Positions 1 through 10,777 of a stretch of DNA of 64,000 nt are shown piece after piece. Each line of letters opens with the position of its first letter. Within the stretch, counting starts at the first letter, position 1. Below the pieces are notes generated by a model. The model was not told the DNA's origin. It saw only the letters and a list, made by a program, of their open reading frames with translations, and did not search any database. The translations under genes and the position numbers were made by a program. Source of the DNA: Dimorphilus gyrociliatus (taxonomy: Eukaryota > Annelida > Polychaeta > Dinophilidae); NCBI GenBank assembly GCA_904063045.1, contig CAJFCJ010000028.1, positions 124,001-188,000 of the forward strand, written 5' to 3'.

Positions 1-1467
1 AATGTCTTGAAAATACAGATCTTTTGTGTTCTATATTTGAAATTTTACGAAATTCATCAACCGACCCAAGCATTGTCAATTATCTTGTCAAGTCAGTATT
101 TTATTCAGCAATAGTCATTTAAAATTAAAAATGTTCATTATTTTTCAGGCAAGGGAAACCAACAATTTATGAAATCGCTTACAAAATCTTGATAAAAGGG
201 AATCTCAATCATGAAATACAAGACAAAGAAATGCTTTTGTACAGAAGAATTTTGCAATTTGTTGGAAATTCTTCAACATTTGATGAAGAGAGCATTTTAT
301 TAAAATTATTTCAAGAGAACTTCAATCAGATCACATTAATTGAGGATACGAAATGTATTATCTACATTCAAATGATGACGAATAACTTTATTGAAAAACT
401 CCTCAAAATGGACAACTATCTTGAACAATTAAAACCTATTATGGACTTTATTTTTAAAACTTGGGAATGTTCAGAATGGGCGTAAATACCTTTTTCTCTT
501 AAAGCTTTGTATAGAAAATGTAATTAAACTATTTAATATTTATACGCAGAAAGTATGTTATAGAAAAATGCTGCGCCAACGAAGATTTTCTCATGTTATA
601 TTATCCAACAATTGAAAGTCAAAATAGGTATAAAGATTTACATAATATAATATCAATTTATTAAATTCATCTCTTCTCTACAGATATATACTGCTTGATA
701 TGATGATTTGCCAATTGGAAAGTGACAATGAACCATTTATTCATTTGAAAAATGTACTATTTGTATCATCCCAATTTACTGATCTTCAAATAACTTCCGT
801 CGATATTTTGACATATGCAATCTATTTAAGGAAGTATTTGGAAATATTATGTAAAGCATCATGTATGGATAAGTATAATATGCTGAAAGAGGAGAAAAGC
901 TTACTTTTAAAAACTATAGGTTTGTATACAGTTTTAATAAAATATGTCAAAATTTGAATATATCATTTATATTTGACTTTCAGATTTTCTCAAGTTTATT
1001 TATGAGTGTTCAGAATCAGGAAAAGAGGAGTTTAAGACTATATCGAAATTGTCTGAATTTGACAAGGAATCAGATGATTTTCGAGTTCATGGCTTGAAAA
1101 GAGATCTAATAAGATTAATAGCGAACTTTGTGTATAAACACAAAACGAATCAGAATCTTGCTAAAGATGTTCTGCCGATTATTCTTTGTCATACGCAAGT
1201 AGATGCAAGAAATCCCTGTAATAAAATTTGTTACAACATGCTCACACATGTTTAAATATATTTTAATAAATTTTTCCTTATGTTTCAGTTTGCCAAAACT
1301 GGGCTATAGTGGCTGTTCGAAATTTACTTGAAGATAATGACGAAAACAAAAGCTTTCTATCATCTTTATCTTTGCAGCAAATATCACAAGATGTAAATGA
1401 TTTTAGAAAGTATGGTATTGAAGCTGAAGTCGTTGATGGACGAATTGTCGTTAAATCTATTGATTGA
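1..1467 (+). CDS. ATXN10: Ataxin-10 homologue, C-terminal part (5' truncated by window edge)
   Basis: Six exons can be joined in phase: 1-91, 149-481, 550-627, 684-919, 984-1217 and 1289-1467, with GT-AG introns of 56-71 bases. The joined protein is helical and armadillo-like. It ends in the block that marks the ataxin-10 C-terminal domain: a run of the type LKRDLIRLIANFVYKHKTNQ, then NPF...NWAIVAVRNLLEDN, matching the family signature RNLTEDN. Ataxin-10 is a cytosolic ARM-repeat protein linked in other animals to cytokinesis and O-GlcNAc transferase binding; that role is family knowledge, not seen here. The reading frame is open at base 1, so the N-terminus lies outside the window. IDH3G follows on the same strand, with only 127 bases between this stop and its first recognised exon. 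I am confident of the family because several C-terminal blocks align in order. Confidence 0.9.
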
Positions 1468-1594
1468 CATATTGCACAATATAAGAAGGGCCAAATTTAT
1501 AATCTTTAGAGCAATGAATACATTCTTATTGTTTTTTTTTATAAACAAAACACAATATTGAAAATGTCTTTTCTTTTCAAAACGATTCTTTCAG

Positions 1595-2706
1595 AATAAA
1601 CTATTTCACTCTTCTACTCCCCGTCTCGATGAATACGGAGGACGACATACGGTCACACTTATCCCAGGTGATGGGGCTGGTCCTGAGTTAACAAATTACG
1701 TCAAAACAGTGTTCGCAGCAGCCAATGCCCCAGTTGATTTTGAAACTGTAAAATTGGATCAAACAGTTACTGATCCTCGTGAAGTCGACAATGCTTTTCT
1801 TAGTATCCAAAGAAATGGTGTGGCTTTAAAAGGCAACCTTAGATCATCCAAAATACCTAGGATGAGCAATGTTGAATTAAGATCTGAATTGGAACTGTAT
1901 GCTCATGTTGTGCGTTGTAAAACTATTCCTGGAGTTCCTGCCCGAATGGACAATGTAGACTGCGTAATTATCAGAGAAAATACGGAAGGGGAGTATTCAC
2001 AATTGGAGCATGAAAATGCAAAAGGTGTAGTCGAATCTTTAAAAATTATCACTAAGAAAAAATCTACAAGAATTGCTAAATATGCATTTGATCATGCTAA
2101 AAAATATAACCGCAAGAAGGTTACTGCAGTTCACAAGGCTAATATAATGAAATTAGGTGATGGCTTATTTTTGGAGTGCTGCCGAGAAGTGGCTAAAGAA
2201 TACCCTGATATCGAATTTAATGACATGATTGTAGACAATGCTAGTATGCAAATGGTCTCCAAACCTAATCAATTTGACGTTATAGTGTTACCAAACTTGT
2301 ACGGAATGATTTTAGCAAATATTGCTTGCGGTCTAGTTGGTTAGTTGTATACAAAATATATCACAAAAACAATTGCAGAATATTACATTTTTTTTCTTAT
2401 TAATTAGGTGGAGCCGGTGTAGTACCAGGATCGAATATTGGAGATAATTGTGCAGTTTTCGAAACAGGAACTCGATCAACAGGCGATAGCATAGCTGGTC
2501 TCAATATTGCAAATCCTTGTGCTATGTTGTTCGCATCTTCCTCTCTCCTTGCTCACATAGGACTGACTAAGCACTCAGATTGTATCCGTAAGGCCACAGA
2601 GGAAGCTGTCGCTACTGTTCACACACCTGATTTAGGTGGATCCGCGACCTCGGAAGAATTTGTTGATAAAGTTCTCTCACTCCTAAAAGTACCAGACTTT
2701 AATTAA
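1595..2706 (+). CDS. IDH3G: Isocitrate dehydrogenase [NAD] subunit gamma, mitochondrial (start codon unresolved)
   Basis: This is a regulatory subunit of the mitochondrial NAD-dependent isocitrate dehydrogenase of the TCA cycle. Exons are 1595-2339 and 2408-2706, with a phase-1 GT-AG intron of 68 bases. The mature protein opens with [19 protein letters not shown] and continues with [47 protein letters not shown] and HTPDLGG. This resembles the vertebrate gamma subunit ([22 protein letters not shown]) more than alpha or beta. No in-frame ATG precedes the conserved region: the frame runs upstream through the acceptor at 1593-1594 to a TGA. Either a short first exon is missed or the reference carries a one-base indel. 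An ATG at 1564 would give a presequence-like start if one T in the CTTT run before CAG were absent. Function is confident; the 5' end is not. Confidence 0.9.
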
Positions 2707-3574
2707 CTTTTCTGCTGTATATTCTTTCAAAAGAGTATGCAATATGAGTAATAAGTGAGAAAGGTAATATTTGGGTCATAGAGTTCATATATCAGTGCGT
2801 ATGTGTTGAAAGTGTACATTGAATTCAAGATAAATATAGACTAAATTAATTATCAAAAGAAAATCGTATGACTTTTTCAACCCTTTTAAACGTAAAAAAA
2901 TACCCTAATTTATATTTAAGCCCAACGGTATTATATTACTTTATCCAATGATTCTATAGCCAATAACAATATGCTACTTCAATAGCTTAAAAGTGCTCTT
3001 CGTTGAACTCAAGTAGACAGAGGCAAAATATAACATACGATGAGATATGATGCAGTGACAATGACATGGAATAATTTTTCCCTACCGTCATGCTAGTTTT
3101 TAATCTCACTGTCTCATATAATCCACTACTTGAACTAATCTTAATCTACACTTGGATTAGTCTAAATCGAATCTGAAAATCTAATTACATAAAAAATTCA
3201 AATTTATTGAAGATTTTGCATTTAGGCTAATGGAAATAGTCTAAAACTGATTATAACTTTTGTAAAACCATTTAGTCCGAAAAACTTTAGATATTTAATA
3301 AAAGAACGATAGAATTTTCGAAAAGAATTAAAAAATTATGATTGGTTAATTATTTAAAGCGTTAAACTGATTTGGCTTTAAAACTCACACTTATAAGTCT
3401 ATTGTCTTACTGAATTGAATCTAAATCTATGCAGAACAGTACACTTTCCAGTATTGTATATTGAGCTGTATAGGCTAAATGACAGGCGGCGCTTTGGCAT
3501 AAGTCCTCTTTCATTAGCCCTTGTTACGCGTCCATGGATACAAAATGGCGACAATAAAATTCCGATAAAAAATT
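2707..3574. other. Intergenic, AT-rich, no gene seen
   Basis: This stretch holds the IDH3G 3' flank and the CAP-Gly gene 5' flank. I see no coding exon with splice support on either strand. A second open frame overlaps the start of the next gene but lacks any recognisable motif. Confidence 0.5.
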
Positions 3575-4331
3575 ATGGTGCTGTACGACAATATAAATAT
3601 CAATCAAAAAGTGGAAGTTCTCCGAAATGGTCGTATTTATCCAGCCACCGTAAAATATAAAGGAACGTTGAATGGTGTTGGTGGAGACTGGGTCGGAGTT
3701 TCATTCGATCTGCCTATAGGAAAGCACGATGGTATGCTAGCTGGAAGGAGATACTTCCAATGTAAGGATAAGCATGGATTGTTTACTCAAGCCTTGAATA
3801 TAAGATTCCTACCATCAAGAAGATGGTTAGTTTCAAACTTATTAATATAGGCCTATGATAATTTGTTTCCTTAAACCAACAGTTTATATAACAAGTATAG
3901 GACGGTTAGCAGAAACTCAGAAGTAGAAGAGGATCTATTTACAAGTATACCTAGTAAGTCAACCCTAATTACAATTCGTTAGATTGTCAGTAAAGTTATT
4001 TTAGAAGAGTACTCAATAATAAAAGTAAATCAGTGGGGTCAGGAAAATATCGTTTAGCTGGTAACAAAAATTAAAAATCGATTTACTTCGTAATTAATTG
4101 AAAAGTATAGGCTGTAGAGCGATTAGTAGAGCGAAAGATCTTATAATTCCGTCTTATAGGCCTTAACTTATAAATATCTAAGGAATAGCAGAATGGTAAA
4201 AAGTTTTTATTGAAAAGTAATAAAATATTTCGTAAAAAACTAAAATATTTTTTTAATAAAAGATTAGTTTTATTATGTTGTAAAAAATGTTTTATTCGTT
4301 TATTCATATATCTCTTTATCTTTCTTTCTCC

Positions 4332-4367
<36 letters not shown>

Positions 4368-4769
4368 TTTCGTTTAGAATATCCTCATCAATTCGGTAGC
4401 ATATCAGAAGATTACGTATTGGATGCAGACAGGAAATTTTCAAGTCCACAACCTTTGCTCACTCAAACTTTTCCCCTACGTCATGCAATTTCCAGGACCG
4501 TTCCTCCTGCAACTACTGTTCGTAATGTTCATACCGCACGTTCTTTAACTGCAACCTATCGATCTACTCCGATACATTATGAATATGAGAACGAAGATAC
4601 GAATTTTTGCCCCACACCGACTATCCCAAAGACGCACATGCCGCACGAAGCGCTCATTGATCAAGTTCGGCGTGGATGGAGTGCCAGGGATCATTACGTA
4701 AGAGAATTATCTGTTAACACGGCAAGAGACAGTATTAAATTCAATTTATGGAATGATATCTCCGTCTAA
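3575..4769 (+). CDS. CAP-Gly domain protein (237 aa), likely microtubule-associated
   Basis: Exons 3575-3825, 3883-3953 and 4378-4769 join in phase to 238 codons including stop. The N-terminal 80 residues form a CAP-Gly domain: V.VLRNGRIYPATVKYKG, GVGGDWVGVSFDLPIGKHDG and a following FQCKDKHGLF segment. The GKHDG motif is the family's GKNDG tubulin-tail-binding motif with N replaced by H. The remaining ~150 residues are polar, rich in Thr, Arg and Pro, and end in a conserved-looking segment RGWSARDHYVREL. CAP-Gly domains bind the C-terminal EEY/F tails of alpha-tubulin and EB proteins; that this one does is inference. The start ATG is preceded by an in-frame stop 24-26 bases upstream. I cannot name an orthologue: it is not CLIP-170, dynactin or a tubulin cofactor by architecture. 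Confidence 0.8.
4320..4370 (+). repeat. (TC)n microsatellite at the 3' end of an intron
   Basis: Nearly uninterrupted CT/TC repeats run up to the acceptor of the last exon of the CAP-Gly gene at 4376-4377. The run doubles as an unusually long polypyrimidine tract. Confidence 0.9.
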
Positions 4770-5005
4770 AGTTTGATTGATTATTATTTATTCATTACTT
4801 TATTTATTTACAAGTCGTTTTTTCCCCCCTTCCCTTCCGCCTTACTTTACTACCCTTCCCCTTATTTTATAAACACAGAATACAGGTTTTGAAACTTAAA
4901 ATTTTACAGTTTTGCAGTCAGCATTACAATGGGCATTTCTAGATGAATATTTTGGCAAAAAACAAATACACTGTACAAACAAATATTTAAGAATTTTTTA
5001 AAAAA

Positions 5006-6166
5006 TTAGACGACACTTCCAAAATCTTCCTGCGATTTTTTCATGATCGATGCTAAGTGTAGAGTTTCCAACTCTGATAATACATATTCCTTTCGTTGTA
5101 CTGGCTCTGTTTCAGTCTTCTTCTCCGATGGTTTGTCTATTTTATTTTTTAGGTAAATATCACTCTTGTGTATACTAACATCTAAATCGTTCCATTTACA
5201 AGTAACCAGACTATAAACAGAACTCCTAAAATTATTTGATATGAGGAAGAATAGATAGAATTTAATATTGGAATTTAAAATATGAAAGAATATAGAACAA
5301 AGTTCTAAGCTAATCCATTGACCTGGATAATTAGTTATATTATTTCTCCAATGACAATATCCAAAAAATGCAGCTGGTTCCTGAACAGACCAAGTTGTAA
5401 TCTTATAACAGATATAGGGAATTTCACAAATTATTCTAGCTATGCAAATAGACCAATGGAGCTTAATAGTAGGGCTATTTATCAATTTTTGTTCGATATT
5501 CTCCTTATCCTCGTATTTAAGGAAGATGATAGTTGCAGTGTTAAAGACGATAATAGTTAAAAAAGGGATTATAATGAAGAGGATTACAAAACCATATTTA
5601 TCATAATTATGAAAGAATTTTTTGACGAATAAATCCGATGTACAAATAACATCTCTGCTAGATCCATCTTTAAAATCCATTGTAATTAATCTAAATTTAA
5701 AAAAAGTAATTAAATTAAAAGCCATAATTGATCCACACGTGACTGTTCCCAATTTTATAGCCATATTCGGCTTATTATAGCTAATAGATTTCACAGGTTT
5801 AAATAAGTAAATATAATAATCAAATGTCATTAATATAATAATTCCAGACATAATAACTTGGATGCAATCTAAGAGAGGTGCAAAATGTGAGTAAATACGA
5901 GGAGATACGGGTGATGAGGAGCTTGGATCCACATATTCAGTTGTAAATAAGGAAATAGCTAATAACGAATAAATTAGATCAGTTACAGAATGAAATGTCA
6001 TATAAACGGACGGAGAAGATTTCATTTTCCTGATGTTAAAGATGATAATTAAAATGATATTCCCAAATAAGCCAAAACTTGATATTAGAGGTAATGATAT
6101 ACCAAACACAAAAAATTCCGGAGAACCAGCCTTTTCTCTTTCAAAGCTATTAGCCGCCAGAGACAT
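5006..6166 (-). CDS. Rhodopsin-family G protein-coupled receptor, peptide-receptor-like, intronless
   Basis: One open frame of 386 residues contains seven hydrophobic segments. TM1 carries the GN..L pattern (FGNIILIIIFNIRKMKSS), followed by SPSVYMTFHSVTDLIYSLLAI for TM2. The TM3 end reads FDYYIYLFKPVKS where most class A receptors have DRY/DRF. TM7 ends NSNIKFYLFFLIS, a degenerate NPxxY region, followed by a polar tail. This arrangement resembles invertebrate FMRFamide-like and orphan peptide receptors, but the ligand cannot be read from sequence. The lack of a clean DRY and NPxxY suggests a fast-evolving or atypical receptor. The first in-frame ATG is used; there is no cleavable signal peptide. 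The neighbour EIF1AD lies 370 bases upstream on the same strand. Confidence 0.75.
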   Translation of the reverse strand: MSLAANSFEREKAGSPEFFVFGISLPLISSFGLFGNIILIIIFNIRKMKSSPSVYMTFHSVTDLIYSLLAISLFTTEYVDPSSSSPVSPRIYSHFAPLLDCIQVIMSGIIILMTFDYYIYLFKPVKSISYNKPNMAIKLGTVTCGSIMAFNLITFFKFRLITMDFKDGSSRDVICTSDLFVKKFFHNYDKYGFVILFIIIPFLTIIVFNTATIIFLKYEDKENIEQKLINSPTIKLHWSICIARIICEIPYICYKITTWSVQEPAAFFGYCHWRNNITNYPGQWISLELCSIFFHILNSNIKFYLFFLISNNFRSSVYSLVTCKWNDLDVSIHKSDIYLKNKIDKPSEKKTETEPVQRKEYVLSELETLHLASIMKKSQEDFGSVV

Positions 6167-6536
6167 ATCTCAATCGACAACTAACCCTCTTTCGTTAAAT
6201 AGAAATGATATAGTGATACATTTGGCCCATAAACGGAAATTATAGTTATAACAAAGAAATATTGAATAAGTCAGTGATGATTGAAAAATATTTGAAAGGC
6301 CTAAATATTCAGCATGTGTTAGGATATATATAGTTTTTTTTTCTAACAATAATACTGTTATATATGATTTTATAGTCTCTATTAAACAGTTTTCTATTTA
6401 ATTTTATTTTTTAAATAGTATGATAATTAAGATAAAATACATTTATTTATAATCAATACATCAAAGAAATTCATTTATATTAAAAAATATGTAATATATA
6501 TAGATATATATATATAACATAAATATGCTATGCATA
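6167..6536. other. Intergenic, no gene seen
   Basis: A very AT-rich 370-base gap between two minus-strand genes. It carries a short TATA-type repeat near 6496-6516 and no supported exon. Confidence 0.5.
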
Positions 6537-7091
6537 TTAACCTTCTGATTCGCAACTACTGTCATTCAAGTTTGACTGTCGATTTGGGTGATTAATATTT
6601 TTCACTGGTTCGTCCGTTTCGTCCTCCGAATCGGACGGTGGAAGCATATCATCCGGTATTTGTTGTGTATCTTCACTTTTTGAAGCGGTTCCAAATTTAC
6701 TTGGCCACAGACCATTCTCTTTTATATATTTAATTTGGTCCTTATAGAGAATTTGTATTATTTCGGCCTTTACTTTATCACCTTCGGCAATTGGTTTAAC
6801 AACTATGTAATCGCCTCTTTTTATCCAAACATTTTTACGAAATTTTGTTGGCATAGAGACCAAAAAATTAACACCTTGGTCATTTTCTACTTCATGCAGG
6901 TTATTACCCCTGCTGGCGCAGACCTGAAATATATTTATTTGTATTCATTAATATTTTCATAATATAATAAAGAGATAGTTTAATAAATCTAAATGATATA
7001 GTACCTTCACTATCATTTGATCACCCTCTGGAAGAACAAAATCTTCGGTGACTTCACGAACCACGTGCTTCCTCTTGGTAGCCTTTGACAT
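6537..7091 (-). CDS. EIF1AD: EIF1AD, eIF1A-like S1/OB-fold protein
   Basis: Two minus-strand exons, 7091-7005 and 6923-6537, are separated by an 81-base GT-AG intron and encode 157 residues. The protein starts MS.ATKRKHVVREV and continues GNNLHEVE, VSMPTKFRKNVWIKRGDYIVV and EGDKVKAEI. This is the S1/OB-fold core of EIF1AD, which is related to translation factor eIF1A. The C-terminal 50 residues are acidic and Ser-rich (PPSDSEDETDEP), as in the vertebrate protein. The family is nuclear and RNA-binding, and in other animals is linked to ribosome biogenesis and stress responses (established knowledge). The gene is divergent from RIC8, with 618 bases between the two start codons. Confidence 0.95.
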
Positions 7092-7709
7092 GTTCGGTAC
7101 TAATATAATTTCACAAGTTGATGAAATTTAGTATTTATATGTAAATTTTTGGACAATATGCCCGATAAGATACTCCAATAGTTTAATTACAATTGAGCCA
7201 TAATGAATTAAATAAAAGAACACTAGAAAAAATATGAGAAATGTTGAGAATAAGGCGTAATTTCTAATTTATTTTTTAAAGACACACACATGCTGACCGG
7301 TAATAAGGAAATAATAATCGATAAGAATCGAGTTTTTCGATATGACTCCTCCCTTATCGAAAATAAAACCATATATCGTCTATAATATCTAAACATTCTT
7401 TTACTTATTTCCATCAAATTAAGTTGCCTTCTAACGAAATAACAGCAGAATTTAAAACATATTTTTAGCTATAATATTATAGGAGGATCTTTAAACAGTT
7501 TAAGTTTTATTTTCGATAGAAAAGACTATTTATTATTTGACAGAAAGGGATCTTATCGAAAATGACTCTAGCGTAGATCGATGTAAAATCTGCATTAGTA
7601 CTGCAGCAGGAAACGAATATCCAAGGAATTTCATTAGTGCATGCTCAAGGAGAATCCTGACAGTAACCTCTTTCATATAATCGGAAAGATTTTGTGATTT
7701 ATCAATAAT
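7092..7709. promoter_or_regulatory. Divergent intergenic region between EIF1AD and RIC8
   Basis: The 618 bases between two oppositely oriented start codons presumably hold both promoters. I see several ATCGAT/TATCG-type words (near 7317-7320, 7337-7340, 7356-7359, 7374-7377 and 7554-7558) that resemble the core of DREF/BEAF-like housekeeping elements. I cannot assign a factor. Confidence 0.4.
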
Positions 7710-9302
7710 ATGGAAGAAAGATTACTGGAGAGGCTAAAATCCTCTAATTTTGCAACTGCAACAGATATTTTAGCAAAGATCAATCTTGATTTCGCGCAGT
7801 GCATGAGTTTCGCACCGGACACAAAGAGTCTAAGAACCTCTGTTGCTAAGTTTATATTGTCAAAATTGGAGAGTTTGGGTTGCAATGATCAAGTTGAATT
7901 TAGCACCACGGCTTTAAATACGTTGAGGATAACTTGCCGCGATAAAACCGTGCTATCCGGTATAGAAATTGATAATGTCATTACAACTTTATTTAGATAT
8001 GGACAATTTCTTGATCAAACTGAAAAAAATCCCGAAAAATTAATTATTGAGGCCCAAAAATGTCTCTATAATATTTTGCATTTGTCACAATCAGCCAATG
8101 AATTTTGCGCAGCTCATGGCATCCTGGATGGTATCTTTTCCAGAATTAAAAATCATGAAGAATACTGCGGAGAAATACAAAAATTGGACTTTATAATCTT
8201 GTTTTTTGTTACTGCGAAATGCCCTCGTACGAGATCGTCTATTGCAGTTGAAACAGATTATTTCGCAGTTCTCGTAAAAACTCTGGAAAGGCTATCATAC
8301 AAGAACAACTTTCCAAAAAAGAGGCTAACCGAAGAAGTGGACCTGATCTGCGAGATTTTAAAATTATCCTTCAATGGAATATGTAATTTGAACAAAAAAT
8401 CAACTGATATTAATGATAGCACTAAACGCTTTGCAATTACACTAAGAGACTTATTATTAATAAAGAATGCTCCGGAAACACTTATTTCTAATGTTATTAA
8501 TGCTTGGACTTCTATGCCAATATCAACTTATGATACACTTGTTGAATGTTGTTCAACTGATGCCGAAAAAAGAATCAGTTTTGAAGGAAAAGACCTAACA
8601 GCTATACAAGTCATTCTCGATTTCCTTCAAACTAGGTTAGATAGATGCAAACTAAATGAAAATATCAGCATCAGGGATGAAGTAAGTCCAGTTATGATGT
8701 CGCTAGTACAATTTTGCCGACATCAGAGATACGTAAGAAAGTATTGCAGATCTATTATCCTACCACCCATGACAACTGAAGTTCTCACCTTACCCGAAGA
8801 GGGAAATTCGTTTAGAAACCACCTTTGCAGACTCTTAACACACGTCTGCATGGAAGTTTGTAAATTATCTACTGAATTATTGTTTGTTATGTGCAAAGAG
8901 AGGGTAAGCAGGTTTATTAAGTATACCGGTTACGGAAATGCCGCTGGAAAATTAGCCGAGAGTGGTCTATTGATTCCAACTAATGTAAAAAGTGAAAACT
9001 ACTCCTCGGAAAGCGAGGATTCCGATACAGAAGAATATGATCAGCTAAAGGCTGATATTAATCCTGTTACGGGTAGAGTGGAAGAACCTAGAGAGGAAGT
9101 TCAAATGAGTGATGAACAAAAGGAATACGAAGCTATGAAGCTTGTTGATGAGATTGATAAGTTGATGAGAAGAGGAATTATTACACCGTCAGTTATAGGC
9201 GAGGATGGTCGGCCTCAACCTGCACAACACGTTAGCCAACTCCTTGATAACATTGATGTTGGACGAAGAGCTAGAGGAGAAAATGGCAATGATTCTGATT
9301 AG
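7710..9302 (+). CDS. RIC8A: RIC8 (synembryn), G-alpha chaperone and guanine-nucleotide exchange factor
   Basis: A single-exon gene of 530 residues, close to the usual length of Ric-8 proteins. The armadillo-like helical body runs to about residue 410. The C-terminal signature then follows: RFIKYTGYGNAAGKLAESGLL, an acidic Ser-rich patch SSESEDSDTEEYD, INPVTGRVEE and DEQKEYEAMKLVDEIDKLMR. In vertebrate Ric-8A the equivalent acidic patch is phosphorylated by CK2 and needed for full activity (established). Ric-8 folds nascent G-alpha subunits and acts on them in asymmetric division and signalling. The start ATG begins MEERLLERL and matches the family start region. The gene is unusual here in having no intron at all, as is the GPCR on the other side of EIF1AD. 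Confidence 0.95.
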   Translation: MEERLLERLKSSNFATATDILAKINLDFAQCMSFAPDTKSLRTSVAKFILSKLESLGCNDQVEFSTTALNTLRITCRDKTVLSGIEIDNVITTLFRYGQFLDQTEKNPEKLIIEAQKCLYNILHLSQSANEFCAAHGILDGIFSRIKNHEEYCGEIQKLDFIILFFVTAKCPRTRSSIAVETDYFAVLVKTLERLSYKNNFPKKRLTEEVDLICEILKLSFNGICNLNKKSTDINDSTKRFAITLRDLLLIKNAPETLISNVINAWTSMPISTYDTLVECCSTDAEKRISFEGKDLTAIQVILDFLQTRLDRCKLNENISIRDEVSPVMMSLVQFCRHQRYVRKYCRSIILPPMTTEVLTLPEEGNSFRNHLCRLLTHVCMEVCKLSTELLFVMCKERVSRFIKYTGYGNAAGKLAESGLLIPTNVKSENYSSESEDSDTEEYDQLKADINPVTGRVEEPREEVQMSDEQKEYEAMKLVDEIDKLMRRGIITPSVIGEDGRPQPAQHVSQLLDNIDVGRRARGENGNDSD

Positions 9303-10777
9303 GAGTGAGATTCCTGAATCATGATATTTTTGAGTGATACAAGTTGTCTTCTCTTATGAAGAGACTTTTTCACTTTTAATTGTTGTTAAAAATATAGTTT
9401 AATGTTGTCTTAAATACTGAGTTCAATTGGGATTTTTCTTATTTTTATAAAATACATCTTTTTTAAATCCCATAAATTATTAATTTAATCATATATCTAC
9501 TCAATAGATGATATACAAAACATGCAAATGTCACAAAAGTAATTAGGTATGTTTCACTATAATCATATTATTAGAGACTTTGATCTTATTTTTTCCTGTT
9601 TTTCTTACAAAATATAACAACAGAAGCAACGTTTCTTTTCATATATTAATTGGTAATTAAAGTACTATCAATAGCAAAAAAGATGTAACGGAATATATTG
9701 TCTGGTTAAATTAGCAGCTTTCATAGAGAGAGAGAGAGAGAGAGAGAGAGTCAAATGGAAGACATGCTTGTAGATATAAAAATATAAGATATGAACTTAT
9801 ATATAAGCTGATTAGCATATAATGAGGTCGAATAGATCAATAACACACTAAATAACTTATAGTCTTGTTTAAAGGTATTTAATGAATTACCTTCTGTTGT
9901 TTTCATTTAAAAAAAAAATTAAAACTACAGCTTTTAAAGCATAGAGAAACAATCAATATCTCTAAAGAGACTCTTTATACTTGCTTTAACTTTACCTATT
10001 TATACCTACAACATTAATTTATTCTAGGATTATTTTATATATTCAAAACAATACTAGTTAGTTTAATACTAAATTCGATATGGAAAATTTAAACTAGTTT
10101 GTACATGTTGATTAATTGTTTTTAATATAATAATGTTGATATATCTCATTTCTGTTTTGAAATCATTTAACTATTAATGCCGCAGTAAACATGTTTTTTT
10201 TGCATATGATTAAATAATATACTATGTATGTTTAGATAAATACAATAATCCTTCGTATAAAATGGATATATTCTCATCAGTGAAATATACACTATCGCTC
10301 TTTGACTGGAAGAAAGGTAACATCAAAGGATTTGAAGGCTATTATTACAAAATCTAATAATTAACGAAAATAGTTGAATGAAATCGCTTACAATTATCAT
10401 CAGATAGTAATAATCCATATTAGAGATATAGAATAGTTTAATTAATATTTACATAATCACGAAAAAATATTCTTTTTTATTAAATCATTAAAATAGAGAA
10501 TTGTATTATTTCTGTGACAAAAAGCATTAACCACAAAAAAGTAAATTTTTTTATAGCATGTAAATTGTATAGTAATATTTTATTATTAATAATTCTTTTA
10601 TAAATTCTATATAAATTCTCATAATTCTACATTTTAGATAAATTACTTTTTTTTTTATTCTTTTTTTTTAAAACAAAAAGAAGAAATAAAGATGGCAAAA
10701 ACGTTTATAGCGGAATAGCCAAAAATCGGTGGCAATGTATTACATGTTACGTAATATCAGAAGGAAACTACTAAATT
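9303..10777. other. Long AT-rich intergenic region with (GA)n microsatellite
   Basis: RIC8(+) and TM7SF3(-) converge on this 1.48-kb stretch. I see no supported exon. A perfect (AG)n run lies at about 9727-9750, and several poly-A/T tracts occur after 10640. Confidence 0.55.

Noticed and set aside
1595-1600. AUG-bearing spliced leader as the general explanation for missing starts
   Set aside because: It fits the IDH3G frame, but at the supervillin-like acceptor (51623) an added AUG would meet a stop at once. One case is not enough.
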